Position numbers and translations under genes: made by a program
Source of the DNA: Oxyruncus cristatus
Taxonomy: Eukaryota > Chordata > Aves > Passeriformes > Cotingidae
Direction: 5' to 3'
Length of the DNA stretch: 64,000 nt
NCBI GenBank assembly: GCA_013399855.1
Contig: VXAY01003150.1
Coordinates: 3,562,358-3,626,357, forward strand
The notes under the pieces: generated by a model
Seen by the model: only the letters and a program-made list of their open reading frames with translations
The model's database searches: none
What the model was told of the DNA's origin: nothing
Part shown: in pieces, positions 11,601 through 23,660 of the stretch
How positions within the stretch are numbered: the first letter of the stretch is position 1
Layout of the letters: every line of letters starts with the position of its first letter

Positions 11601-14600
11601 AGAGGTATCCACAGCTGTCTTCCTGCTCGAGCGAGGCCAAGTGATGGGCATCACAAATCCCGGGCGGCTTTCAGCAGGATCAGGACAAGCATCCTCTGCT
11701 GATGGTTAGAATCTGAAGTAAATCAAAAATAGACAGTGTGTGAAGTGTATTAATTAGGGGGGGGTTCAGCTGTCACAGGGAATGAGGATGCAATTAAAGG
11801 TGCAGATCTTGTTGTACCTTCTTATTTCTAATGCTGGGTAAGTACAGTTGCCTATCACTCTCACACACTGATGGATGTGTTATCCTAAATCTCAGATGAG
11901 GTGCAAGAACCTCATCTATGATCTATACCATTGCCTAACACCTCAGCCAGCAAGATGGACAGGTCATAACATCCTGGGAAATGGAGAATGAAAAAATGAT
12001 CTGAGACCATGTAGCCTCAGCAGATAGAGCAAATAAAAGTTGCTCAGTGAAGTCTATTTAGAGCTGTTTGCCCAGCCTATGTCTAAGCCTCCACAGTGAG
12101 AACACCTGTTCCCATGAGATTTCCACTTGGATTTTCTCCAGTGCAGGTGCACTGAGGCTCACTGTGACTGGCATTCAAGCTGTGTGAGCACATATGGTAG
12201 GGGAGCAGCAGTCCCTCAGCAGTACCCTGGGTAAGCCTGAAGTCTGGAACATGACTTGCTTCTAAACACCAAAGGAGAATTGCACAGTTTACTTCTATTC
12301 GCTAGGAGGAACAAATCCTCTCCACTTCCCTACCGAACTGGTCAGTAAAGGCCACGTTGTTAGATGGTGGGAGGCAAGCAAACTGCATACAAATGTGATT
12401 GCTCTGCAGAACAGAGTCTTCTGCTCTGGAAGGCTGCTTCTCTCCAGGTGCCTGGTTTTATGTCAGTAGCTCAGAAACAGGCCAAAATGTGGGCAGGGCC
12501 AGGGGAAACAAGCTGCAAGGCATTGCTGAAAATCACACTGATCACAGTGATAGTCACTGCCTTTTACTTCCTGATCAGACTGGTATTAAATTTTTCCCAT
12601 CGGCTTGCAAAAAGAGAAAGTGCTTTTGAATTACATTCATGACTTAGGTGAATAGTGGGGCCAGACTGGTAAATGTGGAGAGGTAGTATATCACATCTTT
12701 AAGAGTGCCAAGAACATTTCCCACTGGCTTAATTGAATCTGGAAGTGGAGTCGACTTCCAGACTTGATAAAACATCCTGGGGATGGTCCCTTGCTAAGAC
12801 AAGAAAGAAAAATTTGGTGACAGTACTATTGTGCCGTGATGCACAAAGAATGTGATTATTCAGGAGCAAAAGCATCTCAGTGAGCTCAGAGAACAGAGGG
12901 ATCAAAAGCAGAACTTGCCGCTTTGACTGGGGCCCTGGGTTTAGACTGAGTTAAGTACCTGGGACCTGATGTATGAAATGCACTTTGAAGCACTATGGAT
13001 TTTTCCAGATGGGAATAACGTACTTGGATATGCAGTATCGGGAGAACTAAATTCAGATTTTAAAAGTTGCATGTTTTACTGGCTGGGCCATGATATCTTT
13101 TTCAGGTGGGTGCAGAAGATTGCATGCCTACATGCAGGGGAAAAGTGATGAAGGAAAAAACTGTGCAGTTGGCATTTCGTGTGAACCTGCCACTTCTTAG
13201 CAACACTCAAGCGAAAAAGACCCAATAACCAAAATGTTGAGAACAGACCTTTTTCAAGTCATGAAATCACAGACCTTTTCCTTCACCCATCTTTATGCAT
13301 GTAGCTGAGTGCTTAATTAATGACAGTTTCCCTAAGGTATTCCCTGATCATAACCATATTCTGTGGAGACCAGTTACAGCACCGTTATCATCTCTTGCTC
13401 TATGAACATGTTATGTCACGTTAATAATGGTTGCAGTGGGAAAGTGATCCAGCCCTCTGAAGCCCAGATCTTGTTAACAGTCCTGTAAATGATTGAAGGT
13501 ACATGAGTAATCTGAGTTCATTTGCCTCTTAATTTCTAACTACTACCTTGAAAAGCAGATTCAAGCAGTATATGTAGAAATTCTGCTTTGTACTGTTTTT
13601 AAGACACGGCAGGAATTCAGATCATCTTTCCTGCAACATAAATACTGTACTTACCACAATTTGTAGCAGAGATAAGTACTTTCACTCTGAAAGGAGAATT
13701 TATCTTCTATGGTTTTCACAAATCATAGTGGTCAGTGTGGTGGGGGATCTGCTTTCCTCCCCTTTACAAGAGTTGCTGTTGCTGTTCTAGTCGTCTGAAG
13801 AGTGCATTGGGATTGCAGGGAGCTTGGAGGCAGCTGCCCTCAGGAATTCTGTGTGGTACCTTGCAAGCACTCTTATCCTTGTCACACTGCCAGGCTGTCT
13901 GAGGGGAAGCTCACTGGTGCTGGGGTGGGGAGCTCCAAGGAGGGCATGAACATTACAAAGTGTTAGAAGCTCAGAGGTGGCCAGTTTCCCCTATGCCAGG
14001 ATCAAGGTCCAGGAAAATGGGGTTTGAAGCATGGTGATGTTAAATGGTGGCATCTGTTTCACTAGAAAATCAAATTGCCTGGATAAACTAGTCTGTTCTT
14101 TAGAAACTGTGCACTGAAGGTACTGGTGTGAACACTCGGACCATTCACAGTGATCCAGTTCCAGACTGAGGCTTGCAAGTCTTCAAGCTCCTGGGTTTTT
14201 TCAAGCTGGGTAGCTGTTGCCCCACTCTGAGCTGGGACTGCACTTAAAGGAGTTCCTTCTGATTTGTGCTGTCTGTGGCGTGCAGTGACAACCAGGCATA
14301 GAGGCCAGAGGCTGCTGTACCTTTCTGGAGTGTGGTCCCTATGTGTGAAAGCAAATCTCATTCATACCAAGGGGTGCTGAACCTCTAGGTGCTTCAGCTG
14401 GTTGGAAAAGAGCAGATGTATTGCTCAGATGTTCTTACAAATGCAAACAGCAGCCTGTTTCTCTTGAGTAGCTGAAGATGTTGTGAAAGGAACTATTTCG
14501 TATTGTCTGTGATAAAACGTCTCATCGAGGTGTTTCTCCCATCCCTTTCTCTTCCTCATGATTCTTCTTAGTGGTCCCCACCATGCCTTTGTGCATCCTG

Positions 14601-14819
14601 AAATGTGAGCCCTGCTAGAAGTGTCAGGTAGGCGGGGAGCAAAGAGGCAGGCGAGCGTAGGGCTTAGGGGTGAGTCCAGCAGAAAGTAATCTCTTATAAT
14701 CCCTGGAAAATGTTATTTCAGAGCAAAAAGATGTAAAGAAATCTAACAGCTCTAGCCCATAAAATGTAAACCCATCTTCGGCATTAGATGGATATGCAGG
14801 GTTTACTCGGGATGTGAAG

Positions 14820-15500
14820 GCTCCTTAATGCACAGCAGTTAACACCATAGATATTAATGCTCATGAATAACATCCAAAGGAAAGTGGAGTAGTAACTGTT
14901 GTGGGAATCACAACTTCAGTTTTTTAAGACTTCTCTTAAATTGATGGGTTTGGTCCCTTCAACCACGCAGAGATGTACACAGAAACCAAAAATCAGAGCG
15001 CACAAAGAAGTGGTTTTTGTTTCTTCTGTAAGTACTGCTACAGCCTCAGAAGTAAGAGGGGAATTGAAGGTGGGGGGAAGAAAAGAAGATCTTTAAATGG
15101 TTCAAAAAAAAATAATCCTTGCTTTAAAATTTCTACTGCCAAACTTCATCACAGACTTAATTCCTTGCAGCTGAGCTGCAAACCTCTATGAAAATAGGGG
15201 TTTACAGTGGAAACATTGACTAACTATAGCTGTGCAGTCCCATGAATAATGACGCTCTAATTATGCCTTATGATTTACCAAGACCTGCTTTCTCTGTAGC
15301 TCATGAGCTTTTCCTGCTTGCTGGTTTGGGGAGCAAGGTCTTTTTTTTTTCTTGATTGTGGTTTGCTTCTCTTTGTTCGTATTATGTTGGCACATAGTTT
15401 TTAAAAAGCTTTTATCTGAAGGGAGCTGGGCAGACAGCTATGATTAAGTATGAAATGATTGGTTGAGCTGTTTGTCAAAGTTATAAATAGGATACCACAC
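14820..15500. promoter_or_regulatory. Candidate conserved non-coding block (ATTA-rich)
   Basis: Three clusters at about 14820-14880, 15230-15300 and 15420-15500 carry homeodomain-type words: TTAATG, GTTAAC, ATATTAATG, CTAATTATG, ATGATTAAG and TTATAAATAGG. CATGAATAA occurs twice (near 14863 and 15241). The sequence between has a G-rich and poly(A)-like stretch and is not part of the signal. Conservation cannot be judged from one sequence. Confidence 0.25.
15341..15350 (+). repeat. Poly(T) tract, 10 bases
   Basis: Run of 10 T between AGGTC and CTTGATTG; simple homopolymer within the intron. Confidence 0.7.
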
Positions 15501-18500
15501 AAACCCAACACTAATCTCGCTGAAAGACAGATACTGGCAACATTTCTTAGTCATCTGTTCCTGACGCTCAGGGGAGAACAGCTACACTTCCATTAAGTTT
15601 TCAAACAGAAGTTGCCTAAAATAAATTCCTCTGGTAAAATTTTGGGCATATGCACTATGAACCATGCTGAGATCTAGCAGGGCGTTGGAGTTTCAAATGT
15701 TCATCCCAGTTTAAACTGGGCCCTCTGGATCACCCCTCTGTGCGGAGGTGAAAGGTGATGGTTTGATGTTTGTGGAAGCAGAGATCTTGTCATGGAATGG
15801 CTGTGGCAGGACCAGACTGGTGTCCTAATCTCCTCATACCCCAGAGTAATTTTCAGGGCAGAAGAGGAGGTCCCTATGGAAATCCCATACGTCTTTAGGC
15901 AGCTTTCTGTAATTGGCTTTTGGAAGATCAGATGGAGGCATAAAAAGAGGAGCAATGGTGCAGGTTTTACCTACGTGCTTCTGCAACCAGAAGGGAAAGG
16001 CAGCATATTGAATTCCTTCTGCTGCAGATCGCTCACACACAGCAGCCAAAGGCTTCAGCAGACTCCAGCCTGGATGCTGATACTTGTCCACCCAAGTTCT
16101 GCATCAGCTGCAGAACTGGAAGTCTGTAATTTCATGTTCCCACAAGATGACCCCATAGTTGCCATTTGCTTTCGTGGTCCCTCAAATTGTAGGAAAGGGC
16201 TCCACAGCTCATCCCTTCTGCTGCTGGCCAAAGCACTCCTGAGACAAATAAAGCAAAGCAATAGCTGAAGAAGAACCAAGGATTTCTGGGGCTGAAAAAA
16301 AGCTTCAAGTTGCAAAGTGAAAAAGCCCACAGCAACAAGAACTTGCCCCTCCAATCCTGCACCTTCCCACATCCCTGCCAACACATACAGCAAAGAGTTT
16401 TAGAGGAGGTATAAGCACTTCCAATTTATGGCATAAGTCAACAACTCTGCATAGGTAAAGTTGTTTAAATTTTGACAAAAATCTAAAAAAGGATGATCTT
16501 GATTTTGTGGGGTTCAGACAATTTGTTACATGCGTATTTTTACTTCTGATAAGTGCACACACATTTATGGAATTTGTGATTAACGAGTGTCATTAAATTT
16601 TAAGTTTTAGATATTTAGGCGTAGGCATTTTGCTTTTGCAAACTCTCAGAATCAGATTCAGATCCAAAAACTTAGTTTGTTTAATAACTATTTAAAGACA
16701 AGTGTTTTTTGCAAGCTCGGGAGTCAGCAGACAGAGTGGTTTAGGTTTTTTTAGTTTGTTTATTTTCCCTTTTTGCTAGAGAGCAAGACCCTTCTTTGGA
16801 TAGAGACATCCTCCTGCAGGATTGGAATGAGCTGCCCCTGCACTCCCTGGTGCTCCCAGCAGTGTCTGTAGCTGTGCTCAGAGGAGGAGGCAGCCCCCAG
16901 TCCTCACCTGGGTGAGCTGGCAACCAGGAGAGCAGCTCCTCAAGGCGGGCAGCCCCCTGTGCACCATGCCCTGCCTCCTCCTCTGTTGTGGTACAGCCTT
17001 GCAGGAGCCCTGGGTTGAGCACGTGGCTGAAACCCAGAAAGATGATTTTCATGGTTTTCACACCAGTGTCTACTGCTTGAGCAGCTTTGCTGGGGTTGAA
17101 AGGAAAGGTTCTCTAATTGCTGGCTTCTCCACGAGATGTTAATCCAGATTTGTTCCTTACCCTGGGGACTGGCATTGGGACTAGCCACAAGCACTCCCCA
17201 TTCTTGAGCAATAGTTTTACAAGCTTGCTGAAGCTCTTTAGTCTCTTTATCCCAAACTAGACCCAAGTGCAGTACCACCATTTTCCTTGCAGAGCTTCAG
17301 CAGAGGAATTAGAAAAGGCTTTTGGTTTTGTCCAAACCTTTCCTCGGGTTCCTGACGTGAATTATATGAATTATTGCCCCAAAGCTTTTTTTTTGTTTTT
17401 AATGGAGAATAAACCAAAAGCCTTCACCTCTTTAAACATCCTAAACATCCTAGTGCTAACTGCATCTTTAGTCCTCAGTTTACTGCCCAGATTCCTTTTC
17501 CAGTCTGATCCTTCTGGCAGCAAGCTGCCAGGACACAAGGAAGAGCTGACGGTTTCTCCAGTAGATGAGTTTTCCAAGAAGTTGGAAAAAAAAAGATTCT
17601 GCTTAATGAATTGCTTTTCTTTTTATGTAATAACATATTTATGTTGTTATGGAGCCTGCAATGAAGCTGCGTCTGATAAGAGTGATAGGTTTCCAGTTTG
17701 ATCTTATTTTAGATTGCAGCAAACTGAGGATAAAAAGACTCTTTGTTCCAAGAAGAAAAAACATCTGGTGGGAAGCTGATGTGCTCGGGACAACTCTGAA
17801 AGAGGTTGATAGTGATGGATTACGACACACAACTTCAATACGTCCCCACAAGTGTTATGAGAAGAGACAAGATAATTCTTCCCTTGTCTAAGATTCATTT
17901 TAAGAGTTTTCTGTTTTACAGAGAAGGGGAGAGGAAAAGAGTGTAGTAGTGTTACACCTTGTGTGTTTCTCCATTATCCTTTCAACTGGTCTAGTCTGAA
18001 CTGAAGGCTTCTTTCCAGATTAATTTATTTGGAGAGTGTTAATTGTAGACCATGTCCTGGCTCCCATTTGATGCCTTTAACAAGGCTCCTTTCCTGGAGC
18101 AGACCTGCTCAGGAGCTCCCCTGCGGTGGGTTTGGTGCCCAGGAGATGATCCCAGGGGTGTTGGATTCGGTGTGTTCAGTCAGCTCTGTTAGCCAGAGGT
18201 CCTTCATTGCTTGTGGTACACGTGGATTTGGCCCTCGTTCTTTCATTCCTCTCTCAACTGCTGAAAAAGATATTTTCTACTGCAAATTGTAAAACATTTG
18301 TCCTTAAACACAGGCTTGGATTGCTGCACCCTGTGCTGATTCCTGCAGCGTGTGCACAGCTCCGAGTCAGAGGCATAGTCAGGCCCCATGTAGCTGAGGA
18401 CAGATCCAGGTCCTGAGAGAAACTTGGGGAGCAGAGTGACGGGAAGGGGTGTTCTCTTTCATTCAGAAAGACGGTCCCAAAACCCAAAGGAGCAATGCGT

Positions 18501-20870
18501 GGGTGAAGTGCTTTCATGCAGAGCTTTTCAGTAAGAATCATGTCTCTTGTCAGCACTTGTGACATTTTCTCTGTTCCCTTCCTCTGGGCAGTTTGCCACT
18601 GTAACATACACAGATGACATTAGGATTTTCAGACTGTCATTTCTGAAGACACTCTTATCTACTCTGTACTTAGTATTTTTCCAGGACACGGAGGTGGCTC
18701 TTTCTCCTCTGTTAATTAACTTTTTTTTGCCCGTGTTTGCCTGCCTTATAAATTCCTCTGACATCAGGGTCTAGGATTAAACAAATTGATACCACACTTC
18801 CAGTGTGAGCTTGACACTGAGCTGACAGTCTCGGAGCCTGAAGTATTTTGACACACGAACAGAGCAAACACAGAGGAAATTGCTGTTCAGCCTCCTTCAC
18901 CCCCTCCCGCCTGGTTCCCTGGGATCCAGACTTGAGCAACCTGTGTTGGTGAGAATTGGGGCAGTCCCAAAGCTCTCCCACCCATGAGGGGGTTTCTGCT
19001 CTGAGGATGCCAGTTGTGGCATTTCTCAGAAGTACCTGTATTTATTCACTGTGTCAGGTTTTCATTGTAATGCAATTACAGAACAGCGCTAACCTGGTAG
19101 GGAGCCAACTCCATGCAGTAGCCAGATTAAGTTGTCTTATTTGGTTAACAGTATTTTGATAGTTTATTAAATCCTGGAAGGAGTAGAAAGATAGGGAGTG
19201 GAAAGAACAAATCTTATGGATTATCTGCTCTTGGTTGTTCATTTCTGTTGGTATAATCCTGGTCTGAATGATGACCTGTGGGAACAAGCATTTAATGTTT
19301 TGCTATTGTCTCATCTTAAACATGTGCATTGCTTTAACAGAATAAGCATATTCTCCAGCTATTTTTTCCAGTTTGCTGTTGTTATCACTGATGTGGAACG
19401 TAGTTCTTGTTTTCTTTATCTGGAACAAAAACATTAGTTCATCTCAGATAGCACAGGCTATTTGATCAGCCCTCAGATGGTAAGGCATTTTAAAAGCTGC
19501 TGACATGGGACAAATTCAAACCCGTGGTGTGCAGCTTGAAAAGCCTTCATGCCCTTGTTATCAGTCCCTTGAGATACCCAGCTACTCCCTCAGCAGCAGC
19601 CAAGAGAGATAGGAGTAGATTGTGCTAGCCACATCCATCTCACCTTACTGAGGCTGGGAGGCAGCAGGGATGTGCATGGGGTCATGGGTGTGGATGCAGG
19701 AGGTGAGATAGTGCCTGCCTCTTCCCCACAGTCCTGCACATGTGAGAGCTGTGACACTGCTCTGTTCTGGCCTTGGGCAGGCTGAGATTAACCTGGGTTT
19801 TGCCACGTAGCACTGAGGTCCGTAAGTGATTCCTTCAGGGCATTGGTGAAGCAAACAGCTTCTCTCTGGCTCTCCTCTCTCTCCTGCTGAATTAGCTCCA
19901 AGTCCAGCTCATCTGAGATGTCCCAAGTCCATGGCAGGGCTGGTTCCCAGCTACACCCTGCCCACCTCTGCTTCTCGTCCTAGAGTGCTTCTGTGTCTGG
20001 AAGTGCAGGAAAATCAGGACTTCAGGTGAGCACAGCTCTTCCTCATGACCGTATTCTGCCCCTGGTCTCTGGGCCAGCCCACAGCCCTTCCCCACCCTGC
20101 AGATCCTCAACCCGCGGTATTGCCAAGACCGGGGAGAACAGTTCAGTACATCTGGATCACAGTGTAAAGGTTTGCTGTACAATACTTGATATTCAGGCCT
20201 GCTACGACTCCCCTGACGTTGTGTGCAAACCAAAGCCAAAAATGACAATACTCTCAATACATAATCATAAAATAGAAGATACCGTATTTTGCCGGCAGCT
20301 GAGTGCAAATCAAAGAAACAGGCTGCACAGCTGACATCTGCCTTTGCAATATGGCAAAATAACTGATTTGTTCTCTCCTTAATAGAGCAGTCTGGTCTCT
20401 GTTTCAGTTTGATGTTAGCAGCTACTACAGGAGACCACCTTCATGCCTGGACACCTTACATGGGTATTACAGGGTGTAGGTGTTTGGAAGCAGCTTGCCA
20501 GCTGATGTTTCTCAGTGCATCTAGAATGAAGAGGGCATGAAGAGCTCTTCCTAGGACAGTCAGTCAGGGCTACCTCCTAGACTGAATATGCCTGTTTCCT
20601 CTTAGGAGTTATCTGACTGGAATTCAAGGTAGCATCGTGGTACTAGTGCTGGCTGTGCTGTGAATTACTTATCTGCACGTGCTAAATCATATTTTCTTCA
20701 AAGATATATATTTCAAGAGAGATGGGGACAGGAACACCTGAAGCAGGAAAAGCTGGAAGGCATGAGGAAGGGAATTTACTTTCATTGCACTACCTCTTAG
20801 AAAGGTATTTTTAACATTTGTACCACCTCCAGGCTCGTTTTGCATCAGCTGCAGACACTCTGACATGGTT

Positions 20871-20887
20871 AAAAAAAAAAAAAAAAA
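20871..20887 (+). repeat. Poly(A) tract, 17 bases
   Basis: Seventeen A followed by purine-rich GAAATAGAAAGAAAA. It could be a retroposon tail, but no element body is recognised upstream and no convincing target-site duplication flanks it. Confidence 0.8.
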
Positions 20888-22858
20888 GAAATAGAAAGAA
20901 AACCCATGGTCTAAATTATGCTGGTTTGTCCTCAGTTTGCAGCTGTGATGCTCATTAGCCTGGATGAGATTTAGGTGTGAAGAGGGAGAGGCCAACAGAC
21001 GGTAGTGCCTACAAGGGACAGTAGGAGAGGAGTGGAGCTCCTCGGCTGCCAGGTGCTCTCAGGCTTGTTGGCTGCACCTGGGCCAGGGGCTGTGTCCTGG
21101 TGTCCCTGCCACGCCTGGCAGGGGCGTCTCGGCACTGTGGCACTTCAGCAAGCCTGATTGCCTGAGACTTGTCCACCTAGAAACGCTTGAAGAGGGAGTT
21201 TGGGCTGGAGCTGTCCTGGCATGAGGGGCTGAACTGAGGCTAGGAGCATGAGGTGAGTTGTTGGAGCAGTCTGGAGAGTGAGTGGGAGGAGAGTTACAAA
21301 TATGAGGGAAGAATTATGATGGATTTATCACAACCTGAAATAAATTAACCTCTGGGAGGAGTGATTTTGTAATAATTTGCATTTAGATACTCTGACACAT
21401 CCAAATAACCCCAAACCTTCTGCAAACATTGTAATTAATTCAGTCTCCGACATCCTGTGAGAGGGATAGAAATGGCACTATTTACATGGTTAAAGGAGCC
21501 AAGGACTCTTCTCTCAGTATTGCATTTCACACCCCTGGGACTGCCCTTCTGTCTTGTCTTTGAGGCTACGGAGCCTCGTGGTGGGGTGAAATGCAGGAGC
21601 AGTGAACAGCTGGAGAGCTTTTCTGAACACAGTGAGCTGAGATCCTGCTGCTCTGGTGTGTTCTACCACACAGCCCAGGCAGGCAGGGCAGGGCTGTGTG
21701 TGACCACACAGTCAGGCAGGCCCAGGGCTGAGGGGAGCCTGCGTGGGCCGGGGCAGTGACGCCAAACACACGGGGAAGAAGCAGGGAGCTTGAGCCCTGT
21801 CTCACCAGCTCATGGTAGTGGTGGCTGCAGGCAGGGCTATTCCCTCTGCGGGGACCCTGCCACAAAGCAGCCTGGCTCCATCCCCGCGTGGGAATTGGTC
21901 AAGTGATTTAATATTCAGCACTCTCAAGTGCAGTAATGAATTTGGTATCCCAGATGATCTGCTAACCCAGCCAGCTGAGAAGGTATTTGAAGGATAATCC
22001 AAGCCCATCGCCAGGCAGTGTGATATTTTCTCGTCATCAGCCTCCTACCTATTCCTTTCCACTCCAGGGCAGTTAATCACAAATGAGGTATTTGTTTGAT
22101 GCTGTTTTCATGCATGCTCTACCCTGTTTCTGTATCCAAGGGACCGTGCAGTTGGTGGGTCACATCCCACCCCAGCTTCAGCAGACTTTGCAGGAGAGCT
22201 GGCTTTTCCAGGGAGAACCAGATTGAACCACACTGTCAAAAGCTTGGTCAAGCTGATAGTTTTTGGAAGGGAAATCGATTATCTCAAAGTGCATCTTCTT
22301 TTACTTACAAATGTGTCTTAAATCCAGAGTGCTTAGGGCAGCTGGTGTTAGCTGAGCCATCGAGTGCACCTTGTGCACCTCCGTGTTCCACTGCCAGACC
22401 TGCTCAGCTGCGAGGTTGCAAGTCAAGGGCTGGGGAGAGATGGTTGGTTTTCAGTTACAGACCCATGGGATGGTGTAAATCACTTTGGGCCTGACACAGA
22501 CTTGGCCTGAGCTGCTGGGAGTGTATCCATTATCTTCAAGGAGATTTGAGCAGCCATCTCTTTGCTGTCAGTTTGGCTTCTGCCGTGCCCGCTTGCTTTC
22601 TGTAGAGCTCTTCCAGGGGCTGGGAGCATGAGCTTTCCAGCACGTGGTGAACAACAGACTAGCACAGGCAGAATTTCTGTGACACAGCAGTGGAGAGAGA
22701 ACACACACTGTATCATGGGGATTTACTCATAAAACACCTCTGACTCTCCATAGGTATCTGCAGATGGTCTCCTGCCAAGGGAACCCAGAGGTATTTATAG
22801 TGCAGCTTCAGCAGTGGTCTAATGGCAAGTTGGCAAACAGAAGGACTTTGAAATATAA

Positions 22859-22869
22859 GGGGGGGGGGG
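22859..22869 (+). repeat. Poly(G) tract, 11 bases
   Basis: Uninterrupted run of 11 G, the longest G run noticed in the window. It is likely to be length-variable and error-prone in sequencing. Confidence 0.8.
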
Positions 22870-23073
22870 AAAGTGGTCGGTAGTGCATTTATTTTGGAGT
22901 CAATAGAAAAAGGTTAAATAATAATAGTGAATGTTTCCAGGGTGGGTCAGGTTAAAAAGCAGAGAAAGCAAAGCTTGTTCACAGTGCTGTAGGACTGTTC
23001 TATGCGTGCAGAGCTTGAATTACAGAGACAAATAATAAAAACTTTGCTTCCTGCTGAGATAGAGTGCAGTGGT

Positions 23074-23117
23074 GCTGAGTACCACACAAACACCTGCTGA
23101 GTACCTTACAAACACCT
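23074..23117 (+). repeat. 22-bp tandem duplication
   Basis: Two adjacent copies of a 22-base unit starting GCTGAGTACC and ending AAACACCT (23074-23095 and 23096-23117) differ at two positions. The junction is exact, indicating a recent local duplication. Confidence 0.85.
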
Positions 23118-23279
23118 GCAGAAAGCGAAGATAAATGCTACTTCAGAAGGGATTGAAACCGCTCTGAGCAGTTGAAAAAATTCTATATTCAATTCACAGA
23201 GTTGTGCAAAATTAAGCAATTTCAGCTACAGATGTGACTTTTCCCTTGCTTTCTGCCCTTCTTCCCCTGCCCCTTTCCC

Positions 23280-23660
23280 CTCGGTCCCGCAGTGCTGGCT
23301 GGCTGGCAGTGACTCGACGCTCTGCTCACACAGCAAGGTGTTGGGCTGGTGCCATCCTGCTGAAACACGCTCTGCCTTGTCTGGGGTGGGAGCACGGGGG
23401 GGTTCTGTCTGCGCACGTCACGTTTTAGTTAGCGCCTCACATTGCTGCTGCCCCTCCGTGTCCCTCAGGGAGCTTGGGCACAGCACAGGGCCCTTCTTCC
23501 CTGTCCTCTCCTCCTGGGGGCAATGCCCACACTTCCCCCCCTCCTTGGTTTCTAAAGCTCGTGCAGGGAACGCGCCTGACAGGCAGCTTTGATGAACACG
23601 TCGGTGTCTCCTTTGCGGGGATGTTCATGTTCGCTCTCCCAGTTTCAGGCGGGAGACCTG
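23280..23660 (+). promoter_or_regulatory. CpG-enriched patch, candidate regulatory element or alternative promoter
   Basis: By eye this 380-base stretch has about 19 CpG and roughly 60% GC, giving an observed/expected ratio near 0.55. The surrounding intron is strongly CpG-depleted. It contains TGCGCACGTCACG at 23410-23422, which combines an NRF1-like half and a CRE/USF-like ACGTCAC. It lies about 2.4 kb upstream of the GPC1 exon. The composition is seen directly; promoter or enhancer activity is inference. Confidence 0.3.

Noticed and set aside
17267..17701. 144-codon open frame on the + strand with a hydrophobic stretch
   Set aside because: No similarity recognised, no signal peptide at its start, and no promoter or splice context; the hydrophobic part is consistent with T-rich intron sequence.
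20780..20890. Poly(A) tract as evidence for a processed pseudogene or SINE
   Set aside because: No gene-like or SINE-like body upstream and no convincing target-site duplication.
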